Positions 42,045 to 51,088 of a stretch of DNA of 64,000 bases are shown here, piece after piece; within the stretch, counting starts at the first letter, position 1; the number at the start of each line of letters is the position of its first letter. The stretch is from a virus: IMG/VR virus record IMGVR_UViG_3300045974_000132, positions 62,001-126,000 of that record, one strand, 5' to 3'. Below the pieces are notes generated by a model that saw only the letters and a list, made by a program, of their open reading frames with translations, was not told the origin of the DNA and did no database searches. Position numbers and translations under genes: made by a program.

Positions 42045-43940
42045 TTATGGGTGCTGGGCGGCTTGCCCAAAACGACGTAGATCAGATACATCAATCATAC
42101 TGCAAATTAAGCCTTCAAAGCCTTCATCGCCTACTAATGCGTGCTTGTAAAATATAACATCGCGCATTTCGTTTAGTTCAAAGTTCCATACCTGTTGTTC
42201 AATAACCGATATAGTGGATTCTAAACTACAGGATATCTCAATATCGTTATCCTTCTGTACTTGAAAGGCTTTTAGAGTGCGTTCTTCTATGCTCTCTAAA
42301 ATAGACTGCTTACTCGGATTTCCTATTGCTTGCTTCCGCACATAGGCAACTAGATCAGCGCGAGTTCTACCTACAAAGTCGGACTTAGATAAACCGTACC
42401 AACGAGCATATAGGTCATTGCACGTTATATACTTTAGGTCTTTGTCTTTGTAGAATACCGGTAGAGGACTGCTATCAAAGATGTGCTGATGGAAACGCTG
42501 TACTGCCCGAATATCTGAAATATTGGTCACTACTGCAACGATACCGTCAAACTTACCATCGACAGACCTAAGCACCGACCTATATACTACTACGTCAAGG
42601 ATGCTCTTTGTTACGCGGTTGTACACTTGAGATTCATACGACTGTGCGGTCTGCCCACTAGTGAGCATTTCAAAATCTTTTTGCCGGTAGAACTCAGTTA
42701 AGATACCAGCATTCTGAAGATCGTATGTAAGTATTTGTTCTCTGGTGCGTCCTACCACTTCATCAATAGGAATTCCTATCAGATTGCAATACTTATCGTT
42801 ACAACCCGCATACTTTAAATCTCGATCTAGGTAGTACACAGGAGCTGGAATACTACTCAACAGTGTTTCCTTAAACCGCTTCATAGACAAGAGGTCTGTC
42901 AGATCAACAAAGGTTGCAAGCACGCCTTTAAACTCTTGCGACTTACTACGCAGGGCTGTGCAATACATCATCACTTCCCGCACTTCCGTATTATCTAAAG
43001 TACGAAAGTCCAACTTGTGTATCTGAATATCCGGAGCATCTTGGTCTTTTAAATCGTCTTCGATGCTATTTATAGTCGATTCCAAGTCTTTAGGAAACAA
43101 GTCTGCATTGGTCTTACCGATGAAGTCCGACGGCTTCTTGTTGATAAACGCATCGAAGGCTTGATTACTACCGATGATCTTAAACGAAGAGTCCTTATAG
43201 AATACCGGATTAGGTAGAGCCGCCAGCAAACTTAGTTGGAACTGCGTCAAGGATTCAACTTCTGATATAGCAGCTACCTGCTCAGAAGTGTCACGAAAGA
43301 TAACAAGGAATATAATGTTGTCTGGGGTTTCACTATCTACATTCAAGATGTTCGCAAACATCTCCGCAGGTAGGATATTGCCGGATCGTGTAACACATGA
43401 AACCGACTTTTTCTTATTCAGGAATTCTGTTGAATTGCCTGTTACGTAGTCCCGGTATAAGTCACGATACTCAACCATCGTAGTAGGCCGCATACTGTCC
43501 ACATATGCGATATACCGTAAAGCTTCCTCTTTAAACAGAACCGCATAGTCCTGTGTAGAATTCGAGATAAGGAAGTTAACGGACTTCCCAATCAAATCTG
43601 TAGAGGTAAATCCAAGGATGCGCTCGGCTGTTTGATTTGTACTAACAATGAAACCGTTAGCATCAATACTGATAAGCGGGTCCATTAAGCTATCTGAAAT
43701 AAGGGATACGCGCATCTTAGCACGTTCCAGTTCAGAGGACATACGAGATACGATCTGTTTAGCTTGGTCACGGGTAGAGTTTATGTCTTCCTGTAATTCA
43801 AGATGGGTTTTATCAATGCGCTCTAAGTCTTCACGACGGAGCATTGGGCGCTGGATATCGCACATAGCCTGGACTACTTGCAGACTTACTGTGGATTCAG
43901 ACGGCTTCTTTTTAAAGATATTATCTAGCCATGCAAACAT
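42045..43940 (-). CDS. Four-PAS-domain protein without an output domain
   Basis: 631 residues. N-terminal ~75 residues form a coiled-coil-like helix (EDLERIDKTHLELQEDINS). Four PAS domains follow: ~78-205 (DPLISIDANGFIVSTNQTAE), ~228-345 (PNPVFYKDSSFKIIGSNQAF), ~355-475 (PAPVYYLDRDLKYAGCNDKY) and ~485-625 (PLPVFYKDKDLKYITCNDLY). PAS 2-4 are close relatives, so the array arose by duplication. There is no kinase, GGDEF, EAL, HTH or nuclease domain. PAS folds bind small ligands or other proteins; here a scaffold or host-interaction role is likely. The next gene upstream encodes a membrane/coiled-coil protein, 2 bases away, which may anchor it. Confidence 0.85.
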   Translation of the reverse strand: MFAWLDNIFKKKPSESTVSLQVVQAMCDIQRPMLRREDLERIDKTHLELQEDINSTRDQAKQIVSRMSSELERAKMRVSLISDSLMDPLISIDANGFIVSTNQTAERILGFTSTDLIGKSVNFLISNSTQDYAVLFKEEALRYIAYVDSMRPTTMVEYRDLYRDYVTGNSTEFLNKKKSVSCVTRSGNILPAEMFANILNVDSETPDNIIFLVIFRDTSEQVAAISEVESLTQFQLSLLAALPNPVFYKDSSFKIIGSNQAFDAFINKKPSDFIGKTNADLFPKDLESTINSIEDDLKDQDAPDIQIHKLDFRTLDNTEVREVMMYCTALRSKSQEFKGVLATFVDLTDLLSMKRFKETLLSSIPAPVYYLDRDLKYAGCNDKYCNLIGIPIDEVVGRTREQILTYDLQNAGILTEFYRQKDFEMLTSGQTAQSYESQVYNRVTKSILDVVVYRSVLRSVDGKFDGIVAVVTNISDIRAVQRFHQHIFDSSPLPVFYKDKDLKYITCNDLYARWYGLSKSDFVGRTRADLVAYVRKQAIGNPSKQSILESIEERTLKAFQVQKDNDIEISCSLESTISVIEQQVWNFELNEMRDVIFYKHALVGDEGFEGLICSMIDVSDLRRFGQAAQHP

Positions 43941-43942
43941 GA

Positions 43943-44269
43943 TTATACACCACGCTGACTTAAGGCTGAAATGGTACTCAGCACAGCCTTCACTTCATTA
44001 ATAGCTTCGCGGATACTGATTTGACTCTGATGGTATTTTTCAATAATACTTAGTAGCATTTCGCGTTCCTCACCTGTCTTTTGGTTCAAGGACGACTGGA
44101 GCTTTTCCATGGTTTCTTTGTACTCTTTTAGTTCTTCTTTATGCTCTTTCTTGGTTGTATAGTTCTGCCAAGCTAAGTAGCCTATAATGATTAATAGCAA
44201 GGGCATTACTCCGCCGCTATTACCTTGGCCGAGTAGGCTTACTACTAGTTTGTCTAAGAGTTCCATCAT
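43943..44269 (-). CDS. Membrane-anchored coiled-coil protein (108 aa)
   Basis: One membrane segment at ~20-38 (VMPLLLIIIGYLAWQNY), then a charged coiled coil (KKEHKEELKEYKETMEKLQ). Lies directly upstream of the multi-PAS gene (2-base gap) and downstream of a promoter-like element, so the two are probably made together; the helix may pair with the N-terminal coiled coil of the PAS protein. Start at the first of two adjacent ATGs, with GGATAA before it. No family recognised. Confidence 0.65.
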   Translation of the reverse strand: MMELLDKLVVSLLGQGNSGGVMPLLLIIIGYLAWQNYTTKKEHKEELKEYKETMEKLQSSLNQKTGEEREMLLSIIEKYHQSQISIREAINEVKAVLSTISALSQRGV

Positions 44270-44305
44270 GTTAATTATCCATTCATAGAATTACTGCATT
44301 TCCCT

Positions 44306-44313
44306 TAAATTAG
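44306..44313 (-). promoter_or_regulatory. Promoter-like octamer CTAATTTA before the PAS operon
   Basis: Minus-strand CTAATTTA 36 bases before the ATG of the membrane/coiled-coil gene and 32 bases after a hairpin terminator. The terminator - octamer - gene layout is the same as in front of the holin. Confidence 0.5.
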
Positions 44314-44345
44314 TAACCCACTATTTTTACCGTAAGTACAAATGG

Positions 44346-44373
44346 AAAGAGCTACCCAAAAGGATAGCTCTTT
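44346..44373 (-). terminator. Hairpin terminator (bidirectional-looking)
   Basis: Minus strand AAAGAGCTATCC, TTTT, GGGTAGCTCTTT: a 12-bp stem with one G-U pair and a 4-base loop. The U tract is limited to the end of the stem, so strength is uncertain. It follows the gene at 44383-44775. Confidence 0.7.
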
Positions 44374-44382
44374 ATGCACAAC

Positions 44383-44775
44383 TTATTGCGGTTGTTGATT
44401 TGATCTAGGTAGCGCGGTTTCAAGTTCTTGTTGCTGGCGTTGGTATCGACGATATTGAGCATCCTCAATAGGAGATAGGGCGCCACCTTGACCCCGTTTA
44501 GCATCAAGTTCAAACAACTTATCATCAACCAACTGTTTGCGTAACAGAATACCTTGATTTTGAAGTTCCTGCGTTTGCTTTTGAATTATTTGCTGGGTCT
44601 GCTTTTGATAGCTCTCAAAGTCAGCCGCAAGCACATAGCGGGAATCAACTGTAAGGAAGGCTCCGATTATTGCCCCTATAACGCTGATAGAACTAAGGAC
44701 GATCTTAACGGTACGTCCTAGTGCTACCACTTCCTCAGTATCGGATGTATTAGCTTTAGCAACCACGATGTTCAC
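44383..44775 (-). CDS. Membrane-anchored coiled-coil protein (130 aa)
   Basis: No ATG is available; starts at GTG (44775) or at the GTG at 44766, which has GGGTGA 5 bases upstream. A membrane segment at ~25-45 (VLSSISVIGAIIGAFLTV) is followed by a Gln-rich coiled coil (YQKQTQQIIQKQTQELQ) and LFELDAKRGQGGALSPIEDAQYRRYQRQQQ. Topology resembles an inner-membrane spanin or a tail/head-associated membrane protein, but it is not near the lysis cassette. Confidence 0.55.
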   Translation of the reverse strand: MNIVVAKANTSDTEEVVALGRTVKIVLSSISVIGAIIGAFLTVDSRYVLAADFESYQKQTQQIIQKQTQELQNQGILLRKQLVDDKLFELDAKRGQGGALSPIEDAQYRRYQRQQQELETALPRSNQQPQ

Positions 44776-44822
44776 CCAAATATAATGTCTTTGAATAAGT
44801 TGACAACTACCTTACTAGACTT

Positions 44823-45344
44823 CTATAGTTTAACGCCTTTATTCAACCATTGTTTAAACGCATCCCTATTCTCAACATGGCGGGCACGATACCCAATGAA
44901 CTGTAATTGAACAGGGAGTTCTTTAACACCTAACTTCTTTAAAGCAAGAGTACGGGCACGCCCTTCATGTCCTACAAACATTGGTACGCCTTCTTCGTTC
45001 TCAACAAAGAGATCAATGTTAATATCAAGAAAGGGACTTGCAATACTCTCACCTTGCTTCAGAAGATCAACCATCTGATAAGAGTCTCGATCACGCTTAT
45101 CTATGTCCGGTAAGGCATATAATAGAGTGTCGATATTCATAATAGCCATGCAACCCTTGTACAGCACATTTTGGTTGTTGGGCGTATTCCCTAAGCCGTC
45201 TTTATTATCAATGACAAACCATCCGTGCATACCTTTGAGCTTATATACACCTTCAGCATGTTTAAGACTAAACTCAGACAGACGGTCTACATCATCCGGT
45301 GGATATATTCTACCTTCTTTGCTTATGGATATGTAGAGTTCCAT
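44823..45344 (-). CDS. ParB/Srx-fold-like protein with MELYISIS tag
   Basis: 173 residues. Starts MELYISISKEGRIYPPDD, the shared N-terminal motif. The segment FVGHEGRARTLALKKLGVKELPV near 125-150 is the GHxR...A...G.....P motif of ParB-like nuclease/NTPase folds (ParB N-terminal domain, sulfiredoxin), and GLGNTPNNQNVLYKGC lies before it. ParB folds bind CTP or ATP and sometimes cut DNA; the activity here is unknown. It is the last of a run of similar small genes. Confidence 0.6.
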   Translation of the reverse strand: MELYISISKEGRIYPPDDVDRLSEFSLKHAEGVYKLKGMHGWFVIDNKDGLGNTPNNQNVLYKGCMAIMNIDTLLYALPDIDKRDRDSYQMVDLLKQGESIASPFLDINIDLFVENEEGVPMFVGHEGRARTLALKKLGVKELPVQLQFIGYRARHVENRDAFKQWLNKGVKL

Positions 45345-45345
45345 A

Positions 45346-46578
45346 TTAATACCTCATTCCATTACGTATGCTGCGCCGCATTGACCTAATGTCCTGCTTG
45401 CGTTCTACATGAGCTACAATCCTCTGCGCTTCCGCTCTAAGGGTTGCAAGCTGGGCTTCTGATACTTCGGTAGGTGGCAATTCATGGAACCACTCATTAG
45501 GAACTATGTCAAAGCGAGAAGAGGTAGCACCTATACGTATAAACGTCCACCGCTTACCGGCCCTGTCATTAGGACATACTATCATACCCTTAATCCAGGT
45601 CTTAGTATCTGGGTGATACCATTGAGCAAGACGCATATTAGAAGGACGGATAGCACGAGTCTCAGCTTTATCCCTAGCAGCTTTAAAGTTCTGCATCTTT
45701 TCTTGAGCAGCTTGTTGCCTCTGTTCAATCTGCTTCTTCTCATCCTCGTCAAAGTATTCCATCTTATTGAACTGAGAATAGCGAGAAGGGGTAAGACCGA
45801 ACTTATACATCCACTTAGCCCATAGAGGACCGTGACCGTTATTACCTTCAGGTGCTGACTTTTCTATGTCTGTAACAGCTTGATGGGCAATTTCATGTAC
45901 GATAGTCGTCAAAGCAACATGTTCCTGGGCTTTTAACAAGCGCGGAGAAACACCCAACTTATGCTGACGCGCATACCATACACCTAGTCTGCTAGTTTTA
46001 GCTCCCATATCCTTAGTAACAATGAAGGAAGGCATGAGCAACTTATTATCGCACTTAGTCTTGTTGACCTTATTCCATACTTCAATCAGATAACCAATTG
46101 CATCGGTGTTGGAGCGAATACGACTAAACCTAAGTGGATTACCGTAAGCTGTAACAAGAGCATGTTCTTCTTTTTCTTTCGGGGTCTCTTTTACTTCTTT
46201 AACCGCAGCAGGTGGAGTAGACGGGCGTTGCTCTTTCTTCAGAACAGGTAGGCGTGTTCCGGTTCTAGCTGCTCTATCTCTAGTAGTGGGTGCCTCTTGT
46301 GCTGCAAATAGCTTCTTAGCCCTAGCAGGCTTTAGTTCATCGGCTCGAGGAGCAACGCGCTTATCAAAGTCATCTTCTGTTATTTTGTATTCGTATGTTA
46401 AACCGCGTTCGGGAGTAACGACATAGACCGCAGTCCTGCCGTCACGATAACCGAAAACATCACCTTTCTTCAATGTCAAAGAACGAGCACCTGCGCTTAG
46501 ATTTAAAGCACGGGTTCCATTGAAGGTAGCAAAGTCATAGCTCTCGAAGTCCTTAGACAAGGATAAAAGGATCTTCAT
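45346..46578 (-). CDS. SprT-like zinc metalloprotease with MKILLSLS tag and repeated beta domain
   Basis: 410 residues. Begins MKILLSLSKDFE (tag). Residues ~15-75 form a small beta domain (SLTLKKGDVFGYRDGRTAV) shared with two neighbours. A Lys/Pro-rich linker follows. The catalytic region has TTIVHEIAHQAV (HExxH near 228-232) and HGPLWAKWMYKFG with a third zinc ligand, the SprT/Spartan pattern. SprT-like proteases cut DNA-bound proteins. The last ~100 residues (WYHPDTKTWIKGMIVC) are another small domain. Packaged or early-acting host-attack function is an inference. Confidence 0.75.
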   Translation of the reverse strand: MKILLSLSKDFESYDFATFNGTRALNLSAGARSLTLKKGDVFGYRDGRTAVYVVTPERGLTYEYKITEDDFDKRVAPRADELKPARAKKLFAAQEAPTTRDRAARTGTRLPVLKKEQRPSTPPAAVKEVKETPKEKEEHALVTAYGNPLRFSRIRSNTDAIGYLIEVWNKVNKTKCDNKLLMPSFIVTKDMGAKTSRLGVWYARQHKLGVSPRLLKAQEHVALTTIVHEIAHQAVTDIEKSAPEGNNGHGPLWAKWMYKFGLTPSRYSQFNKMEYFDEDEKKQIEQRQQAAQEKMQNFKAARDKAETRAIRPSNMRLAQWYHPDTKTWIKGMIVCPNDRAGKRWTFIRIGATSSRFDIVPNEWFHELPPTEVSEAQLATLRAEAQRIVAHVERKQDIRSMRRSIRNGMRY

Positions 46579-46587
46579 GGTAAACCT

Positions 46588-46992
46588 TTAAAAGTATATT
46601 TTCTTAAAAGCAGGAATGCTGATTGCTTTCATACAGGGTAGTGTAGTACTACCGTCAGGAAGCTTCGCTTTGTAGAATACCTCACCGTCGGCATCAAAGA
46701 TATGTCCAGTAGTTTCAGTATCCACTATTCGATGCTGATGACGATCATACACAACGGCATGAAAAGGATCTTTTACCATATCAAGAAAACCGCCAAATAT
46801 GTAGATCGTCCAGTCGCTACCCCAGTCCTCAAAGTCTTCTGCTTTAAGGTACCAAGCTATAGCCCCATAACAGCTATCCTTCGTGTAGGTTCCCGGTTCA
46901 TGTCCTGGGTTTGTGGATTTAATAGTCTTGGCTATTTTCTGTAGCACTTCTTCGGGTGTCTTACGGCCTGAAACAGATATGTAGAGTTCCAT
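46588..46992 (-). CDS. Hypothetical protein with MELYISVS tag; possible Cys-peptidase-like fold
   Basis: 134 residues starting MELYISVSGRKTPEE, the clearest tag. The order DSCYGAIAWYL (Cys near 41), DPFHAVVYD (His near 88) and RIVDTE (Asp near 100) resembles the Cys-His-Asp layout of papain-like or transglutaminase-like folds, but the match is weak. It overlaps no neighbour and lies between ligase and SprT genes. Confidence 0.6.
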   Translation of the reverse strand: MELYISVSGRKTPEEVLQKIAKTIKSTNPGHEPGTYTKDSCYGAIAWYLKAEDFEDWGSDWTIYIFGGFLDMVKDPFHAVVYDRHQHRIVDTETTGHIFDADGEVFYKAKLPDGSTTLPCMKAISIPAFKKIYF

Positions 46993-47000
46993 ATAACACC

Positions 47001-49046
47001 TTAGAATAGTAGATTCAAATACTTCTTTAGAAGTTCCTCAGAGGTGTATATCGGAATCCCAAGTTCTTTAGCTTTGGTGGCTTTGCTAGATGCACTACTT
47101 TTATCTTTGACAACAAGGGCCGTTGTCTTCGCATTGACGCCAGAAGCGATTGTACCACCATGTCTGACGATGGCGTTCTCAAGTTCGACATTTCTAAATC
47201 CTGTGAAACATATTGCCTGATCTTTCATTGTTGCACTCTTGACAACAACCTTCTCAGGCTTCTTGAAGGTAATAGGCAGAGTATCAACCCACTTGATAAA
47301 CTTCGGCAAACCTGCTGCAAACTGTTCCGCAGTAACAGAACTAAACCCGTCAATGCTTTCCACTATATCAACTATGTTACCTTCAAGTTTTGTAGCTAGT
47401 TTGAACAGGTCGTGCTTATCAATAATCATCTGCATACGTTTCGTACCGAAGTTGCGTCCAAAGAATCCACTATGGGCTGCAACATTGGCAAGATTAGCTT
47501 CCTTCAGCTTGGACTGAATTTGCTGATAGTATTTGTTTGCAGATACTTCCTTAATACCTTCAAACTTCAAGAACGTAACAGGCTTTGCAAGCAAGAAGTC
47601 TTTGATCTTTGTCATCCCACCGTCGTAGCACTTACGGATGGTTGCAATAGCTAGATGTTCAACACCTAAGCCGGATGACAAGAAAGCATAGATACGTTTA
47701 ACTGCAACAACAGGATTACCGGCTTCCTTAATCAGAATATCAACTTCGTTTGCATTCCAAGTAAAGGGAACTTTCGGCAGATCAGGCTTACGTGCAGGTT
47801 TTACAACACGCGTTATATACGGAATTACTTCACCGCTGCGTGTTACTTCTACAATAGCCCCTGGACCAATAGGTCTATCAGGTTTGCCTTCATACTTCTT
47901 ACGATCTTTGTACGAATAACCGTGAACGATGAAGAAGCCGTTATGACCAGTTGCCCAATCGACAGTGGCTCCCGCTAGTTCAACAGGTTCGATCTTGATA
48001 CGAGGCTTTGCAGAACCGTGTTTGCTTGCATTCCATTCAACGTACTCTACCTTAGTCTGTACTAAGTTTTCCGTTTCATCATTGATCTTGAAAGCAATTG
48101 CATACGAAGGATCTTCACCTGTAAGAGAAGCACGATGCGGTTTGTCTTGATTGATAACTAGACCGTCAATCATATATTTGGATGCAGTCTTACGCTTTGC
48201 CAGCATAGTCGAGAGGACAGAATCACTCAATCGACCAACTACTGTATGCGGTACTACATCAAAGCCTAACTTCTTCAACTTAGCCAGTTGAGCAGATGGA
48301 CTTAAGGCACTATTCATAATCTCATGTGCAAGAATCTTTACGTCAGGTAGTGCTTTATGCACACCTTTAGTATTGAATACACCTGCTACCATATTACGTG
48401 CATTCTTGTAGTTCTTTGCATTACCTGAGTCACGACCGTGCTTTGCTAAGAATACACTCTTCGGGAGAATAGTCTCAAACCGAACAGCAATGTTTTCATT
48501 CAATTGCTGAGGTATGTTCATATGCGGAACAAGGAATGATACATCTTGTCCGATAGTAGGACTAGTCTTTGTATAAGCTTTAGGGGTTGCACCCTTTGTA
48601 TAAACAACTTCGAGAGCATTACCATCAAGCTTGTCTGATACAACCCAAGGGCCAGTATTCTTCTTAGCAAATATATCAAGCTTACCGTCACCTGGGTAGG
48701 ATTTGCCTAAGCTAGACATGGCATATGGAAGCTTCGTCTTCACTTTGCCTACGACAGGCTTAGCTCCAGAGATAGGCTTCCACGTTGGGTCATTTGCTTC
48801 AATGATCTTTTCTAGCAGATCGTATCGGTCATCAGTAAGCTCAAGCATACCTTTGTCGATGATTGCTACATCAGGTAGTACGGGTACTGCACCTCTGTGC
48901 AACTTACCCATCTTCAAAGCTGTCGCAACTTCAGGAGAATACTCTGACAGTTTAATACGGAGGTTTTTAGCCTTATTGTAGTACGCATCTTTTGCAGCAA
49001 GTACCAACTTCTTCAGTGCTGCAATATCACGTTTAAGGAATTTCAT
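47001..49046 (-). CDS. NAD+-dependent DNA ligase (LigA-like)
   Basis: 681 residues. The adenylation motif SDKLDGNALEVVY near 134-146 (KxDG with the nucleophilic Lys) is preceded by the conserved AMSSLGKSYPGDG stretch. Motif-bearing segments YMIDGLVIN near 290 (DG-V) and AIAFKIN follow, then an OB-fold-like part with GPGAIVEVTRSGEVIPYI, HhH-like segments, and a C-terminal BRCT domain (QAICFTGFRNVELENAI, from ~605). The N-terminal Ia domain for NMN binding looks shorter than in bacterial LigA. It seals nicks in phage DNA. No tag at its N-terminus, although it lies within the run of tagged genes. Confidence 0.85.
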   Translation of the reverse strand: MKFLKRDIAALKKLVLAAKDAYYNKAKNLRIKLSEYSPEVATALKMGKLHRGAVPVLPDVAIIDKGMLELTDDRYDLLEKIIEANDPTWKPISGAKPVVGKVKTKLPYAMSSLGKSYPGDGKLDIFAKKNTGPWVVSDKLDGNALEVVYTKGATPKAYTKTSPTIGQDVSFLVPHMNIPQQLNENIAVRFETILPKSVFLAKHGRDSGNAKNYKNARNMVAGVFNTKGVHKALPDVKILAHEIMNSALSPSAQLAKLKKLGFDVVPHTVVGRLSDSVLSTMLAKRKTASKYMIDGLVINQDKPHRASLTGEDPSYAIAFKINDETENLVQTKVEYVEWNASKHGSAKPRIKIEPVELAGATVDWATGHNGFFIVHGYSYKDRKKYEGKPDRPIGPGAIVEVTRSGEVIPYITRVVKPARKPDLPKVPFTWNANEVDILIKEAGNPVVAVKRIYAFLSSGLGVEHLAIATIRKCYDGGMTKIKDFLLAKPVTFLKFEGIKEVSANKYYQQIQSKLKEANLANVAAHSGFFGRNFGTKRMQMIIDKHDLFKLATKLEGNIVDIVESIDGFSSVTAEQFAAGLPKFIKWVDTLPITFKKPEKVVVKSATMKDQAICFTGFRNVELENAIVRHGGTIASGVNAKTTALVVKDKSSASSKATKAKELGIPIYTSEELLKKYLNLLF

Positions 49047-49047
49047 A

Positions 49048-49359
49048 TCAGTCTGCCCGAATATTATTGTGAAGTCGATGCCCAGCCGGTGTTTTACAGC
49101 AGTTAGGATACTGCAATCCCGTTATACCGTTTACAGACATTGGATAGTAGATATTGTTACAGCTAGGACACATCCAAGCATATCCTGCACTGACTTTCAT
49201 ACCCCAATCACCTCTACCCGGTATAGCACCTCTACCCTCAGTGTATATAACACGATAGGTATAGCGATCATTGAAAGCTTTTGCAATAGCTTCTTTCTCA
49301 GAATTTTCAGCCCTTGCCTGTAACTTATTTTTTAGTTGTGTAAGCCAAGCTTTAATCAT
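49048..49359 (-). CDS. Small zinc-ribbon protein (103 aa)
   Basis: Helical N-terminus (KAWLTQLKNKLQARAENSEK) and a C-terminal zinc-like site: CPSCNNIYYPMSVNG, then PNCCKTPAGHRLH. Ends 1 base before the ligase start. RBS AAGGGCTGA precedes the ATG. No family recognised. Confidence 0.55.
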   Translation of the reverse strand: MIKAWLTQLKNKLQARAENSEKEAIAKAFNDRYTYRVIYTEGRGAIPGRGDWGMKVSAGYAWMCPSCNNIYYPMSVNGITGLQYPNCCKTPAGHRLHNNIRAD

Positions 49360-49364
49360 TTGAG

Positions 49365-49730
49365 TCAGCCCTTAGGATATTCTTTTACGAAGGTGTTGTA
49401 CATTTTGATAGCCTGCTCACGTTCTTCCCTCAAAACGTTTAGGCCCTTCTCCTTACCAGCAGAAGTTTTAGCAGTGTAGAGTGCGATTATAGAACTTACC
49501 GTCTCCAATCTATCTACTACATTGCTTTTTGTTTCCTTCAAGTCAGCTACCCAATCAGGGTCTTGATAGTTGGTACGTATCTGTCGATCCAGGTCTGCTA
49601 TGTTAGACTTGTAAGTAGTCCGCAACTTATCGAGCAAGATCATAGGAAAAGGTTTAGGATTAACAGGCAGAGCGTCTGTTAAATAACCGTATTCACTTCT
49701 AGAAATAGATGTTTCAATAAGGAGTTGCAT
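49365..49730 (-). CDS. Helical hypothetical protein with MQLLIETSIS start (121 aa)
   Basis: Begins MQLLIETSISRSEYG, a divergent copy of the shared N-terminus (extra residues before the second Ser). The rest is largely helical and charged (RTTYKSNIADLDRQIRTN, KEKGLNVLREEREQAIKM). No family recognised. Confidence 0.55.
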   Translation of the reverse strand: MQLLIETSISRSEYGYLTDALPVNPKPFPMILLDKLRTTYKSNIADLDRQIRTNYQDPDWVADLKETKSNVVDRLETVSSIIALYTAKTSAGKEKGLNVLREEREQAIKMYNTFVKEYPKG

Positions 49731-49739
49731 TTCTATTCC

Positions 49740-50384
49740 TTATACGTACCAATTAGAAGAGTATGAGAATACACGACCTGAAAACGGCTTGCCTGCAACA
49801 CGAACATTACCGTAAGTAGCGGTGTGCGATTTAGGCTTATCTGTTTCAATACCGTATTTTGTAGTTAGGTACTTTGCAAACTTGGAGAAGCTACGCTGAA
49901 GAAGCGGTGTAGCTGACCATCCCTCAACAGCTTCCTTACTAGAACAATACGCCCCTACAGAGATAGAGGTCTTAGTCATCTGATATACGACCACGATAGA
50001 TTCCGGTCGACGATCATATACCGTATTGAAAGCTATGCAAATTGTTTCATCTTTGAAAAAGCTACGAACCTCACTACCTTTTAAAGCAGTTATGATAGAG
50101 GCTGTATTCTTTACCAAAGCTTCTTCAATGTCTAGTCCATGCACATTGAGGAATTCAACTTGTTCTTTGAAAGAGTCACCTACGGCTGCTGCTAGCGACC
50201 TATCTTTTAACTCTTTGACAAGACGTTTATTAACGCCGTAAACTACACCGTCCTTGATTACACTAGGGCGGCCTTCGTACAGCGCAAGGCGGAAGATGTC
50301 ATTTTTGTGCAAAACCAATTCTTTTTGGCCAGACCTAAAACGAGCACCCTTATCCGCAGTGTAATATCTATAGGACGGTTTCAT
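49740..50384 (-). CDS. Hypothetical protein sharing the LKKGD beta domain (214 aa)
   Basis: Residues 1-60 (RYYTADKGARFRSGQKELVLHKNDIFRLALYEG) align with a domain in the SprT-like protein and in the next protein. The remainder is alpha/beta with ETICIAFNTVYDRRPESIVVV and a C-terminal strand KPFSGRVFSYSSNWYV. It lacks the tag motif itself. Its start is one base from the end of the upstream neighbour, so they are probably co-translated. Confidence 0.55.
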   Translation of the reverse strand: MKPSYRYYTADKGARFRSGQKELVLHKNDIFRLALYEGRPSVIKDGVVYGVNKRLVKELKDRSLAAAVGDSFKEQVEFLNVHGLDIEEALVKNTASIITALKGSEVRSFFKDETICIAFNTVYDRRPESIVVVYQMTKTSISVGAYCSSKEAVEGWSATPLLQRSFSKFAKYLTTKYGIETDKPKSHTATYGNVRVAGKPFSGRVFSYSSNWYV

Positions 50385-51086
50385 TTAGATACCCGGCTTA
50401 ACTTCAGTGTCTTTGTCTTCGTCATCTTCCTTATCCTTAGATTCAGCACCCTCAGGTACGTCATCACCGATAGTAGGATCGACAAAACTGATACTAATCT
50501 TCTCTACACGAACGCCTGTGCTTTCAACCGTTTTATAGCGGCGGAACTCTTCAGGAATTTCATCGTCATTGAAGTCTTCAATTTCAGGAAGATGCAACTC
50601 TGATAACTTTACTTTTACAGTTCTAGGAGCATCTGGATTACCCGGCTTGGTAACGCCCGTCATCTTAGTCACTACTGCCTTACGCGGGTCTTTATGGACA
50701 ACAGCTGCCGGCTTGGGAGTAGAAACTTTAAGCATAGTACCTAGCTTAGTGATAGGTATTGCCTTTTGCTTAACAGGACTTGTAGGAGCCGCAGAGGACT
50801 TGCGAGTAGTAGGTTTTGCAGAAGTAAGAGTAGGTATCTTACCGTTATACTGCTTAGAAGCATTCATCAAGTTTTCAGACTTGGTGATCTTCAGTTGGAA
50901 CTTTGAACCGTCTTCTAAAACGATTTCATCGTATTCCTTATTACGCAGTTCCCGTACTCCGAATAAAGCTTTAGGGGCTAATACGTGCTTGTCACCCTTT
51001 TCAGATAGAACAGTGCGTGACTTGGCTCCTGCGTAACGCATCCAGTAATACTTAGCAGGATTAGCGGCTGAGATAGATATTTTCAT
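50385..51086 (-). CDS. Hypothetical protein with MKISISAA start and LKKGD-like beta domain (233 aa)
   Basis: Begins MKISISAANPAKYYW, a copy of the shared N-terminus. Residues ~15-75 (RYAGAKSRTVLSEKGDKHVLAPKALFGV) correspond to the beta domain of the SprT-like protein. A Lys/Pro/Thr-rich linker (TTRKSSAAPTSPVKQK) leads to VKVKLSELHLPEIEDFNDDEIPEE and an acidic C-terminus (KDKEDDEDKDTE). No enzyme motif seen. Confidence 0.55.
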   Translation of the reverse strand: MKISISAANPAKYYWMRYAGAKSRTVLSEKGDKHVLAPKALFGVRELRNKEYDEIVLEDGSKFQLKITKSENLMNASKQYNGKIPTLTSAKPTTRKSSAAPTSPVKQKAIPITKLGTMLKVSTPKPAAVVHKDPRKAVVTKMTGVTKPGNPDAPRTVKVKLSELHLPEIEDFNDDEIPEEFRRYKTVESTGVRVEKISISFVDPTIGDDVPEGAESKDKEDDEDKDTEVKPGI

Positions 51087-51088
51087 AG

